A stretch of DNA of 64,000 nucleotides from positions 1 to 64,000 of the forward strand of contig VEPL01000019.1 of NCBI GenBank assembly GCA_012026885.1. Direction: 5' to 3'. This DNA is from Betaproteobacteria bacterium (lineage in GTDB: Bacteria > Pseudomonadota > Gammaproteobacteria > Burkholderiales > Rhodocyclaceae). Made by a program: the position numbers and the translations under genes. The notes beneath the pieces were generated by a model that worked only from the letters and a program-made list of their open reading frames with translations, ran no database searches and was not told the DNA's origin. Below are positions 40,582-48,879 of the stretch, one piece after another (within the stretch, counting starts at the first letter, position 1; each line of letters starts with the position of its first letter).

Positions 40582-41094
40582 TCAGGCGCTGCGGCGGCGG
40601 AAATGGGGCTCGGGCTGGTCGGTTGCGCCCTGGTAGGGCTCGGCGAACGGCGTGAACCCGGCGGCGAGGGCGAAATCGACGCTCTTGCCGTCCTTGAGCG
40701 CATAGCTGTCGAAACCGACGCGTTTCATGAAGAAGAGCTGGTCGTGCAACACGTCGCCGACCGCCCGCAACTCACCCTGGTAGCCATAGCGCTGGCGCAG
40801 CAGGGCCGCGGTCGAGTAGCCGCGGCCATCGACGAAGCGGGGGAAATGCACGGCAATGACGATGAAGTAATCGAGATCGGCGGCGACGTCCTCGACGCGG
40901 TCGTCGGGGGTGATCAGCAGGCCGATGCGCTTGTGGCAGGAGATGATTTCGGCCTTGCGCGCCTGCCAGACGGCAAGCGGGAAGATGACGTCACCGGCCG
41001 GCAGCGCGACGGTTTCGGGCGTTTCGCCTTCGGCGATTTCCAGGGTTTTCCAGGCGTCGACCGCGACTGCCTGGTTTTTGATCAGCTGAGCCAT
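40582..41094 (-). CDS. DUF934 family protein of the cys operon
   Basis: This 170-residue protein belongs to DUF934, whose genes sit between cysI and cysH in many proteobacteria. Typical segments are IGLLITPDDRVEDVAADL, IAVHFPRFVDGRGYSTAALLR and ELRAVGDVLHDQLFFMKRVGFDSY. The biochemical role is unknown; its place suggests an accessory to sulfite or nitrite reduction. The ATG overlaps the cysI stop by one base (TGATG), so it is translationally coupled to it. Confidence 0.87.
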   Translation of the reverse strand: MAQLIKNQAVAVDAWKTLEIAEGETPETVALPAGDVIFPLAVWQARKAEIISCHKRIGLLITPDDRVEDVAADLDYFIVIAVHFPRFVDGRGYSTAALLRQRYGYQGELRAVGDVLHDQLFFMKRVGFDSYALKDGKSVDFALAAGFTPFAEPYQGATDQPEPHFRRRSA

Positions 41095-42788
41095 CACGCA
41101 GCCTCCTTTTCTGCTGCCTTGGCCCTGCCATGGGCACGGCCTTCGTAGACGCGGTTCTTGAAGGGGTCGATGCCGATGCGGTCGAGCGTATCGAGGAAGC
41201 GCTCGTCGGTGTGGCGGTTCTCGATGTAGACCTTGATGATCTTGTCGACGACGTCAGGCATCTCTCCGGCCGAGAACGACGGGCCGATGACCTTGCCGAG
41301 CTTGGCGTCGTTGCCCTGGCGGCCGCCGAGTGTGACTTGGTAGAACTCGGCGTCGTTCTTGTCCACGCCGAGCACGCCGATGTGGCCGACATGGTGGTGG
41401 CCGCAGGCGTTCATGCAGCCCGAGATGTTGAGGTCGATCTCGCCGATGTCGAAGAGGTAGTCGAGGTCGTCGAAGCGTTGCTGGATGGCGGTGGCGATCG
41501 GGATCGATTTGGCGTTGGCGAGGTCGCAGAAATCGCCGCCCGGGCAGCAGATGATGCCGGTGAGCAGGCCGATGTTCGGCGTAGCAAGGCCGATCGCCTT
41601 GGCCTCCTGCCAGAGCGCGTACAAGTTGGACTGCCGGACATCGGCGAGGATGATGTTCTGCTCGTGGCTGATGCGCAGCTCGCCGAAGCTGTAGCGGTCA
41701 GCGAGGCCGGCGACCGCGTCCATCTGGTCGCTGGTGATGTCGCCGGGGGCGACGCCATGCGGCTTGAGCGAGAGGGTGACGGCGGCGTAGCCCGGTACCT
41801 TGTGTGCATGCGTGTTGCGGTCGACCCAGCGTGCGAAGGCTTTCTCGGACTGGCGGCGCTGTTCGAACTCGCGGTCGGCGGCAGGCAGGGTTTCGTAGGC
41901 GGGTGCGACGAAGTGGGCGGCGACGCGGTCGAATTCGGCCTGCGTGATGGTCGCCGGGCCGTCCTTGCCGTGTACCCATTCGGCCTCGACCTGGCGCGCG
42001 AATTCCTCGACGCCGAGGGCCTGAACGAGGATCTTGATGCGCGCCTTGTAGGCATTGTCGCGGCGTCCGAAGCGGTTGTAGACGCGCAGGATCGCCTCGC
42101 AGTAGCTGAGGATGTGCTGCCAGGGCAGGTATTCGCGCACGACCTGGCCGCGGATCGGTGTCCGGCCGAGGCCGCCGCCGACGATGACGCGGAAACCCGT
42201 TTCGCCGCCGGGGCCCTCGACGAGGTGCAGGCCGATGTCGTGGAACCAGGTGACGGCCCGGTCTTCCCGCGTGCCGGAAATGGCGATCTTGAACTTGCGG
42301 GGCAGGAAGGCGAATTCGGGGTGGAAGGTGCTCCACTGGCGCAGGATCTCGGCCAGCGGACGCGGGTCGATCACCTCGTCGGCGGCGACGCCGGCGAACT
42401 GGTCGGTCGTGATGTTGCGGATACAGTTGCCCGAGGTCTGGATAGCGTGCATCTCAACCTCGGCCAGGTGGGCAAGCATGTCCGGCACGTCGGTGATCTG
42501 CGGCCAGTTGAGCTGCAGGTTGTGACGCGTCGTGAAATGGCCGTAGCCGCGGTCGTAGGTGCGGGCGAGGAAGGCGAGCTTCCTGAGCTGGGTGGAATTC
42601 AGCAGGCCATAAGGCACGGCGATGCGGAACATCGGCGCGTGGCGCTGGACATAGAGGCCGTTCTGCAGGCGCAGCGGGCGGAATTCGTCGTCGGTCAGCT
42701 CGCCGTCCTGCCAGCGGCGGACCTGGTCGCGGAACTGGGCCACGCGTTCATTCACCAGCTGGCGGTCGATGGCGTCGTACTTGTACAT
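41094..42788 (-). CDS. cysI: Sulfite reductase hemoprotein (CysI/NirA-type)
   Basis: The 564-residue siroheme/[4Fe-4S] reductase converts sulfite to sulfide, and homologues may also use nitrite. The cluster ligands are visible: CCPGGDFC with Cys-x5-Cys and SGCMNACGHH with Cys-x3-Cys. The siroheme-binding region around TTRHNLQLNWP is typical. No cysJ flavoprotein gene is in the window, so the electron donor is probably a ferredoxin or a remote reductase. It heads the cysI-DUF934-cysH operon and is divergent from cysB across a 147-bp AT-rich gap. Confidence 0.93.
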   Translation of the reverse strand: MYKYDAIDRQLVNERVAQFRDQVRRWQDGELTDDEFRPLRLQNGLYVQRHAPMFRIAVPYGLLNSTQLRKLAFLARTYDRGYGHFTTRHNLQLNWPQITDVPDMLAHLAEVEMHAIQTSGNCIRNITTDQFAGVAADEVIDPRPLAEILRQWSTFHPEFAFLPRKFKIAISGTREDRAVTWFHDIGLHLVEGPGGETGFRVIVGGGLGRTPIRGQVVREYLPWQHILSYCEAILRVYNRFGRRDNAYKARIKILVQALGVEEFARQVEAEWVHGKDGPATITQAEFDRVAAHFVAPAYETLPAADREFEQRRQSEKAFARWVDRNTHAHKVPGYAAVTLSLKPHGVAPGDITSDQMDAVAGLADRYSFGELRISHEQNIILADVRQSNLYALWQEAKAIGLATPNIGLLTGIICCPGGDFCDLANAKSIPIATAIQQRFDDLDYLFDIGEIDLNISGCMNACGHHHVGHIGVLGVDKNDAEFYQVTLGGRQGNDAKLGKVIGPSFSAGEMPDVVDKIIKVYIENRHTDERFLDTLDRIGIDPFKNRVYEGRAHGRAKAAEKEAA

Positions 42789-42875
42789 GCGTTGTCCTCG
42801 GGGTTGGGGCGGACGAAGCGGGCGCGGTTCGCGGCGAAGGACGCAATGGCCCGGGCGCGAATGTTAACTGCAGGC

Positions 42876-42934
42876 GATTGAAACAAAAAGAATATCGGGT
42901 TAGATTGTTATACCTTTGCGTTATTTAATATCGC
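42876..42934. promoter_or_regulatory. AT-rich cysI/cysB divergent promoter region
   Basis: The sequence from about 42876 to 42934 is distinctly AT-rich within a GC-rich genome and contains TTATACC and TTATTTAATAT. It lies between divergent cysI and cysB, where CysB typically binds. No consensus site can be fixed by eye. Confidence 0.4.
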
Positions 42935-42935
42935 C

Positions 42936-43877
42936 ATGAAGCTCCAGCAGCTCCGCTATATCGTCGAAATCCAGCGCCAGGGTCTCAACGTTTCCGAGGC
43001 GGCTGAGGCGCTGTATACCTCGCAGCCGGGTATTTCGAAGCAGGTCAGGCTGCTCGAGGACGAACTCGGCATCGCCATCTTCGAGCGCAGCGGCAAGCGC
43101 TTCACCGGTGTCACCGAGGCCGGGCGCACGGTGCTTGCCATCGCCGAGCGCATCCTGCGCGAGGCAGAGAACCTCAAGCGCGCCAGCGCCGAGTTCGCCA
43201 CCGGCGAGAGCGGCCGCCTGGTGCTGGCGACGACGCACACGCAGGCACGCTACGCGCTGCCGACGGTCGTGCGCGATTTCGTCGCGCGCCATCCGACGGT
43301 CAAGCTCGAGATGCACCAGGGCAGCCCGGTGCAGATCGCCGAGTGGGTACTCTCGGGCGCAGCCGACATCGGCATCGCCACCGAGGCGCTCGACCAGTAC
43401 CCGCAGCTGATCACGCTGCCGGTGCGCCAATGGATGCACTGCGTGATCGCCCCCGAGGGCCATCCGATACTGCAGTCACAGCCCCTGGCGTTGCACGAAC
43501 TGGCCAAATGGCCGCTGATCACCTACGACACCGCCTTTACCGGCCGCTCGCGCATCAACCGTGCCTTCGAGCGCATCGGCGTCGAGCCCAATGTCGCGCT
43601 GACCGCGCTCGATGCGGACGTAATCAAGACCTACGTCAGCCTCGGCCTCGGCCTCGGTATCATCTCGGCGCTCGCCTTCGATGCCCAGCGGGACGCCGGG
43701 CTGGTTGCGATCGACGCCGGCCACCTGTTCGAATCGAACACGACCCGCCTCGCGCTGCGCCGCGGCACCTACCTGCGCCGTTGCGATTACGACCTGATCG
43801 AACTGTTCGCCCCCCACCTCTCGAAGCGTGTCGTCGAGATGGCGATGCAGGGCGGCGGAGCGGAGTACCAGTTGTAG
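42936..43877 (+). CDS. cysB: CysB-type LysR regulator
   Basis: CysB is the LysR-family activator of sulfate-assimilation genes and responds to acetylserine. The 313-residue protein has an N-terminal winged helix (residues 1-60, with EAAEALYTSQPGISKQVRLL) and a substrate-binding C-terminal part with TTHTQARYALP and a TAFTGRS-type loop around residue 200, both characteristic of CysB and Cbl. It is divergent from cysI. Betaproteobacterial homologues of this type are annotated cysB; Cbl cannot be excluded. Confidence 0.92.
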   Translation: MKLQQLRYIVEIQRQGLNVSEAAEALYTSQPGISKQVRLLEDELGIAIFERSGKRFTGVTEAGRTVLAIAERILREAENLKRASAEFATGESGRLVLATTHTQARYALPTVVRDFVARHPTVKLEMHQGSPVQIAEWVLSGAADIGIATEALDQYPQLITLPVRQWMHCVIAPEGHPILQSQPLALHELAKWPLITYDTAFTGRSRINRAFERIGVEPNVALTALDADVIKTYVSLGLGLGIISALAFDAQRDAGLVAIDAGHLFESNTTRLALRRGTYLRRCDYDLIELFAPHLSKRVVEMAMQGGGAEYQL

Positions 43878-44143
43878 GGCAGGGTCTCGCGAACGATCGG
43901 AATCGTGCGGAACGGCAGTGGCGTGACCACTGGGTTGCCCCCACTCAGCGGGCTCACATCGACCCGGTGCTGCCCTTTGAACTGCCGAATGCTGACGGAC
44001 AGCGAACAAAGTACAGCCCCCTTTCCAGGCTAAGGATGACTGCCAAGTCCTCAGCGCCGATGCTCAAGCAACAACCATTCAATGCGTGGCGATTCAAAGT
44101 CCCCGGGGCCGCACGAGGATCCGGGCGTTTCTGAACAACGCCG
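43878..44143. other. Intergenic, 266 bp, no gene seen
   Basis: Between cysB and the convergent small membrane gene I see no credible coding frame. One short inverted repeat (CAGTGG-CGTGA-CCACTG, 43916-43932) could be part of a terminator. Nothing else is visible. Confidence 0.5.
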
Positions 44144-44494
44144 TCAGGCCACGGTTCGCTCAGCATGTGCTGCCCGTGCGAGCAGCACGGTCAGGATCGC
44201 GTGGAGAGCGACCGCCGGCCACAGCAATACACCGGTCATGCCGCCGGCCAGCGCGACATAAGCGAGATACAGGGTGGCGGCGGCGCTGTAGGTGAGCATG
44301 CCGAGCAAGGGAGTGCCCGGCCAGCAGCTGACTCCCAGCGCAACCAGGGCGATGCCGGTCACTCGCGCAACCGTCATGGCGATTCCGTCCAGTTCGATGC
44401 CGAAGAGCAATTGCCCGACCAGCGCCGGCGCGAGCAGCAAGGCCGCGCCGGTTGCCGCTTCACTGAGCGCGGCGAATACAAGCACTTTCTTCAT
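44144..44494 (-). CDS. Small four-helix membrane protein
   Basis: This 116-residue hydrophobic protein starts at MKKVLVFAALSEAATG. It has about four membrane helices, including GQLLFGIELDGIAMTVARVTG. It resembles small uncharacterised inner-membrane proteins; I cannot name a family with confidence. It lies 42 bp downstream of the arylsulfatase stop on the same strand, so it may be co-transcribed with it. Its role is unknown. Confidence 0.65.
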   Translation of the reverse strand: MKKVLVFAALSEAATGAALLLAPALVGQLLFGIELDGIAMTVARVTGIALVALGVSCWPGTPLLGMLTYSAAATLYLAYVALAGGMTGVLLWPAVALHAILTVLLARAAHAERTVA

Positions 44495-44536
44495 CGTTTT
44501 GATTTCCGAACTCGTGATTGCATTGGGCAAAAGCCG

Positions 44537-46987
44537 TCAGTGTGTCATTGCTGCCTGGGGCACGGGTTCGAGCTTGAAGGTCAGCTTGTCGATCGTGCCG
44601 GTGAACCTGAACGGGGCATCGTAGCGATATTCGATCATCGCGACGCCGGTCCGCGTATCCAGGCCGACATCGAAGGTTTCGTCCTCGGGGAAGGTGATTG
44701 GAGTGCCGTGTTCCATCGACTTGCGGTCGACTTCCTTGCCGTCCACATAGAGCACCCCGGTTCCGCCCTTGCCCAGGCCAGGACCATCGATCTTGTAGTC
44801 GAAGACGATCGTGTGCTTGCCGGGCTTCAGCTTCGGGCCTTCCCAGATCGTGCGCTTCAGGTTGAGCAGGTTGTAGAGGAACACCGGCCTGCCGCTGCCC
44901 ACACCGGCCACGCCCTTGCTCAGGAACAGGCCGTAGCCGCCGAAGCGCCCGCCCTCGGTGACGATCATGCCTTCCGCACCGCCCTTGGGAATTGTCACCT
45001 CGGCCGTGATGGTGAAGGACTTGTTCAGGATGTCCGGCGCCCCGCTCTTGGGTACGCCCCTGAGCGTTCCGCGGTAGGTGAATTCGGTGCGTCCGGCGGT
45101 CAGGTTGGGACGCGGCGTGTTCCAGCGCGTCAGCGATGAATTGTCCAGCGGCAACACGTCGTGCTTGGCGGCCTCCAGGTAGAACAGTTGCTGCATCTGT
45201 TGCAGTTTGTCCGGCATCTTCGCCGCCAGGTCGTCGTACTGCGTCGGGTCTTCCTTGACGTTGTACAACTCCCACTTGTAGCCGTCGATCACGTCCGGTG
45301 CCGGCTTGGTACTCAGTTCCCAGGGCAGCGTCGCCGGCGTCGTCGCTGCGACCCAGTCCTCGTGGTAGATGGCGCGGTTGCCGAGCATCTCGAAATACTG
45401 CGTGCTGTGCCGCGTCGGCGCGCTGGCGTTCGCCTTGTCCCAGGTGTAGGCCAGGCTGACGCCATCCATCGGCCGCTGCGGGATGCCGTTCACCGTTTCG
45501 GGTACCGGTATGCCGGTGGCCTCGAGGATGGTCGGCACGATGTCGATGAAATGGTGGAACTGGCGGCGGATGCCGCCCGGATCGCCGATGTGGCCGGGCC
45601 AGGAGATCGCCATGCCCTGCGCCGTGCCGCCGAAGTGCGAGGCCACCTGCTTGACCCACTTGAACGGGGTGGCCATCGCCCAGGCCCAGGGTGCGGCGAA
45701 GTGCGGGAAGGTCTTGTCGGAACCCCAGAACGGATACCACAGGAACTGTGCCTTGACCGGCACTTCGACACCGTTGAAGGTGGTGAACTCGTTCGGCGTG
45801 CCGTTGAGCATGCCCTCGGCGCTGGGGCCGTTGTCGCCGGCGATGTAGATGATCAGGGTGTTGTCCAACTGGCCGTTGTCTTCGACCGCCTGGATGACGC
45901 GGCCGATCTCGTTGTCGGTATAGGCGAGATAGGCGCCGTACACATCGGCCTGCTTGATGAATAACTGCTTCTGCTCGAAGCTGAGCGAGTCCCACTCGGG
46001 CAGTTCCTTCGGCCACGGCGTCAGCTTGGCCTCCGGCGGCATGATGCCCAGTCGCTTCTGGTTGGCGAAGATGGTCTCGCGCACCTTGTTCCAGCCCTGG
46101 TCGAAGAGCTTCATGTCGCTGATCTTCTTGATCCATTCCGGCGTCGGGTGGTGCGGCGAATGGGTGCCGCCCGGTACGTAATAGACGAACCAGGGCTTTT
46201 CGGGCGCGATTTCCTTCAGTTCCTTCATGTACTGGATTGCATCGTCGGCCATGGCCGTCGTCAGGTTCCAGCCGTCCTTGCCCTCGAAGGGGTAGATTGC
46301 GGTGGTGTTGCGGTACAGGTTCGGCTGCCACTGGCTGGCGTCGCCGCCGACGAAGCCGTAGAAGTACTCGAAGCCCATGCCGGTGGGCCACTGGTCGAAG
46401 GGCCCGGCCTGCGTCGCCTGGAAGGACGGCGTGTTGTGGTTCTTGCCGAACCACGAGGTGGCGTAACCGTTGTTCTTCAGGATCGCGCCGACGGTGCCGG
46501 TATCCTTGCGGATGATCGAGTCGTAGCCCGGATAGCCGGTGGAGATTTCACCGACCACGCCGAAGCCAGCCACGTGATGGTTGCGCCCGGTGATCAACGC
46601 GGCCCGAGATGGCGAGCACAACGCCGTCGAATGCATGTTGGTATAACGCAGGCCGGCCTTTGCGATGCGATCCAGCGCCGGGGTCGGAACGACGCCGCCG
46701 AAGGTGCCCGGAGCGCCGAAACCCGAGTCGTCAGTCATGATCAGCAGCACGTTGGGCGCCTTCTTCGGCGGTACCACACGAGGCGCCCACCACGAGGTCG
46801 ATTCCGCGGCCTTCTGCTTGATCACGCCACCGAATCTGGGGTCAGGCGGAGGCAACTGCTTGCCGTTGATGGTAGTGGTGGCGCCGGGTGAACCCAGCAC
46901 ACCGGAAACATCCTGCGCCGACGCAAGGCCCATCAGGCCGAGAGAAGAGATGCAGAACAGGGCCACCCCAAATAGCTGCTTTTTCAT
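44537..46987 (-). CDS. Arylsulfatase (formylglycine-dependent type I sulfatase)
   Basis: This 816-residue exported sulfatase has a signal peptide of about 24 residues. The active-site cassette is TALCSPSRAALITGR (Cys 124, which must be converted to formylglycine). Metal ligands include Asp 86-Asp 87 (LIMTDDSGFGAP), with later GGTHSPHH and AGDNGPSAEG. The last 200 residues form a beta-rich extension. It hydrolyses sulfate esters, probably in the periplasm, releasing sulfate. No maturase gene is adjacent. The AraC regulator is divergent, with paired sites in the gap. Confidence 0.92.
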   Translation of the reverse strand: MKKQLFGVALFCISSLGLMGLASAQDVSGVLGSPGATTTINGKQLPPPDPRFGGVIKQKAAESTSWWAPRVVPPKKAPNVLLIMTDDSGFGAPGTFGGVVPTPALDRIAKAGLRYTNMHSTALCSPSRAALITGRNHHVAGFGVVGEISTGYPGYDSIIRKDTGTVGAILKNNGYATSWFGKNHNTPSFQATQAGPFDQWPTGMGFEYFYGFVGGDASQWQPNLYRNTTAIYPFEGKDGWNLTTAMADDAIQYMKELKEIAPEKPWFVYYVPGGTHSPHHPTPEWIKKISDMKLFDQGWNKVRETIFANQKRLGIMPPEAKLTPWPKELPEWDSLSFEQKQLFIKQADVYGAYLAYTDNEIGRVIQAVEDNGQLDNTLIIYIAGDNGPSAEGMLNGTPNEFTTFNGVEVPVKAQFLWYPFWGSDKTFPHFAAPWAWAMATPFKWVKQVASHFGGTAQGMAISWPGHIGDPGGIRRQFHHFIDIVPTILEATGIPVPETVNGIPQRPMDGVSLAYTWDKANASAPTRHSTQYFEMLGNRAIYHEDWVAATTPATLPWELSTKPAPDVIDGYKWELYNVKEDPTQYDDLAAKMPDKLQQMQQLFYLEAAKHDVLPLDNSSLTRWNTPRPNLTAGRTEFTYRGTLRGVPKSGAPDILNKSFTITAEVTIPKGGAEGMIVTEGGRFGGYGLFLSKGVAGVGSGRPVFLYNLLNLKRTIWEGPKLKPGKHTIVFDYKIDGPGLGKGGTGVLYVDGKEVDRKSMEHGTPITFPEDETFDVGLDTRTGVAMIEYRYDAPFRFTGTIDKLTFKLEPVPQAAMTH

Positions 46988-47171
46988 TGTTATTTACTCC
47001 AATAGCCGAATTGCGTGAGACTGAAAGGCATGTGCCCCAACCTTGGGATTCCAGGTCGCAACTACAGCACTCCCCAGGATGGGAGCAACTGCTCGTGCCA
47101 CACCATCCGCAGAAGACGAGAGGGCCGAATTCGATAAGTCGAATGTTGTTCCCGAACACGTTCTTGTCATA

Positions 47172-47207
47172 GGACAATTAACGACACCGGGTGGACAATT
47201 GGCGACA
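47172..47207 (+). promoter_or_regulatory. Direct repeats upstream of araC-type gene
   Basis: GGACAATTAACGACA (47172-47186) and GGACAATTGGCGACA (47193-47207) match at 13 of 15 positions and start 21 bp apart, two helical turns. This is the layout of AraC-family operators. The sites lie 20 bp before the AraC start and about 185 bp before the divergent arylsulfatase. Confidence 0.6.
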
Positions 47208-47226
47208 ATCCAATAATCATGTCCAT

Positions 47227-48237
47227 ATGAATACTTCTCCGCTTCTGGTTCGTGCTCGTGCGCTCACCGGTTTTGCCGATCTCGTCCGAGAGCTGGGCGG
47301 CAATGCCGAAGGCCTGCTTCGTGAGGTTGGGCTGACAGCAGATATGATTATTCAACCGGAAGCGACGATCAGCATGTCCAGCGCCGTAACTTTGCTCGAG
47401 AACGCGGCAACACGGCTCGCCGCCCCCGATTTTGGGTTGCGCCTCGCGGAACGCCAGGATTATTCGGCTCTCGGCCCGATTGCGCTGATTGCCCGGCGCA
47501 CGGACACCGTGGGCAATGCACTGAGTGCGATTGCGCGCAATCTGCCTTACCACGTGGCACGCACCTCGCTCCGGATGGAGGCTGGACCCACAGCGGAGCT
47601 TCTTTGGTTACGCTACGAACTGCCTATGGAGATTTGCGGAGCGCACCGGCAATCTGTGGAGATGTGCTGCCTGTTGCTGATCCAGACTCTCCGCATGCTG
47701 AGAGGGGATATCGGCGCCGACTGGCAGGTCGTATTCGCACACCCAGCCGGTGTGCCGATTTCCCGTTACCGCGAGATCTTCGGATGTAATGTGGCGTGCC
47801 AGCAGTCGGGTAACGGCGTGATTGTTCCAAAGGCGCTTCTCGAACAGGTCTTGGACGGCGGGAGTCCGCATATTCGCGTAGCGGTCGAACGTTTTGTGAG
47901 CAACCTGATACGACGCAATCCGCTTGATCTTGTCCAACAAATCGAAGAACTGATCGCACGACAACTGGCTAATGGCGACTGCAGCCTGGCCGGCATCGCC
48001 CAGCAACTGGGAATGAACGAGCGTACCCTGCAACGGCGCCTGGAGGCGAGGCAAATCCGCTTTTCAAACATCCTTGACCGCGTCCGTCAGAGTCAGGCAC
48101 GTGAGTTCCTGGCCCAACCCGCGCTGCCCTTGTCGGAAGTGGCAATTCTGCTCGGGTATAGCGAACAGCGATCGCTCAGCCGTGCCTGCCTTCGCTGGTT
48201 CGGCACGACCCCGGCAGCTTTGCGTTTGAATTCTTGA
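47227..48237 (+). CDS. AraC family transcriptional regulator
   Basis: This 336-residue regulator has the arabinose-binding-like N-terminal domain (PF12625-type, residues about 20-210) and a C-terminal double helix-turn-helix (about 245-330). SLAGIAQQLGMNERTLQRRL is the first helix-turn-helix, and LPLSEVAILLGYSEQRSLSRAC the second. This architecture occurs in OruR/ArgR-like and lipid- or aromatic-responsive regulators. It is divergent from the arylsulfatase and probably controls it. The ATG at 47227 lies just after the direct repeats; an in-frame GTG at 47191 falls inside them. Confidence 0.9.
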   Translation: MNTSPLLVRARALTGFADLVRELGGNAEGLLREVGLTADMIIQPEATISMSSAVTLLENAATRLAAPDFGLRLAERQDYSALGPIALIARRTDTVGNALSAIARNLPYHVARTSLRMEAGPTAELLWLRYELPMEICGAHRQSVEMCCLLLIQTLRMLRGDIGADWQVVFAHPAGVPISRYREIFGCNVACQQSGNGVIVPKALLEQVLDGGSPHIRVAVERFVSNLIRRNPLDLVQQIEELIARQLANGDCSLAGIAQQLGMNERTLQRRLEARQIRFSNILDRVRQSQAREFLAQPALPLSEVAILLGYSEQRSLSRACLRWFGTTPAALRLNS

Positions 48238-48612
48238 ACTGAACTTGCTTGTCGAAGTAGCAGGCAAATTCGATGTGCCGGAGAAAAATACAAGTGCGTT
48301 GCTCTGTATGGATGATTTCGCCATCGTGGGCAGTAGGGTAGGGACTTTTCTCGGCTAACCGGTTTCGCCGGAAGGGCCGAAGGACTTCGGTAGGCCATCA
48401 GGAAGTGTCCGGAGAAAAACTGCCGCGCGAATGACTGCTCCGGAGAAGTGGTGACAGACAGGTTGTGTTCGGCTGCATCCCGCTGGAATCAGACCAGTCA
48501 GGCAGGTCACTTGAGAAGTGCGCCGCCGCCTTTCGTTGCCGCTTTGGGCATCATTGCCTATTTCGCGGCAGCAATCCGCGCCATAGTGGGCCTTTTGGAA
48601 AAAGGAGTTCCC
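48238..48612. other. Intergenic, 375 bp, no gene seen
   Basis: Between the AraC gene and the small Cys protein no coding frame looks real. The octamer CCGGAGAA appears twice (near 48410 and 48440). The promoter for the small gene is presumably in the last 100 bp. I see no RNA gene. Confidence 0.45.
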
Positions 48613-48780
48613 ATGACGCTTTGCCCGATCGCCATCGTTGCCGGCTGCCAGAAGTGCCCGGCGTTCAGGATTTGCCCGCTGAAGGGCGTGCTGGGCGACA
48701 AGCCCGCCGAGCCCCCGGCGCCGGTCAAGCCGGTGAAGAAGGCTGCCGCGGCACGCAAACCCGCGGCCAAGCGCAAGTAG
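48613..48780 (+). CDS. 55-residue Cys-motif protein with Lys/Ala/Pro tail
   Basis: The ATG at 48613 has a strong AAAGGAG ribosome-binding site. The first 25 residues carry four Cys (MTLCPIAIVAGCQKCPAFRI, then Cys at 21) with one Cys-x2-Cys pair that could bind metal. The rest is a tail rich in Lys, Ala and Pro, resembling histone-like or nucleic-acid-binding extensions. An excellent terminator follows. I do not recognise the family. The good start signal and terminator argue that the gene is real. Confidence 0.7.
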   Translation: MTLCPIAIVAGCQKCPAFRICPLKGVLGDKPAEPPAPVKPVKKAAAARKPAAKRK

Positions 48781-48806
48781 TCCCGCGGGTCAGGCAGAAC
48801 AGAGAC

Positions 48807-48840
48807 AAAAGAAAACCCGCCGTTGGGCGGGTTTTCTTTT
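48807..48840. terminator. Strong bidirectional intrinsic terminator
   Basis: A perfect 15-bp stem (48807-48821 with 48826-48840, loop GTTG) with a GC-rich core is flanked by A-run and T-run arms on both strands. It sits between the convergent small Cys gene and the DUF1254 gene and can end transcription from both sides. Confidence 0.92.
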
Positions 48841-48879
48841 CTTGCTGCCTGGGCGGCAGGCTTACTGCCCCGATTCAGG

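Noticed and set aside
43916..43932. CAGTGG/CCACTG inverted repeat as an operator or terminator
   Set aside because: The stem is only 6 bp with no T-run and no second copy; such repeats occur by chance.
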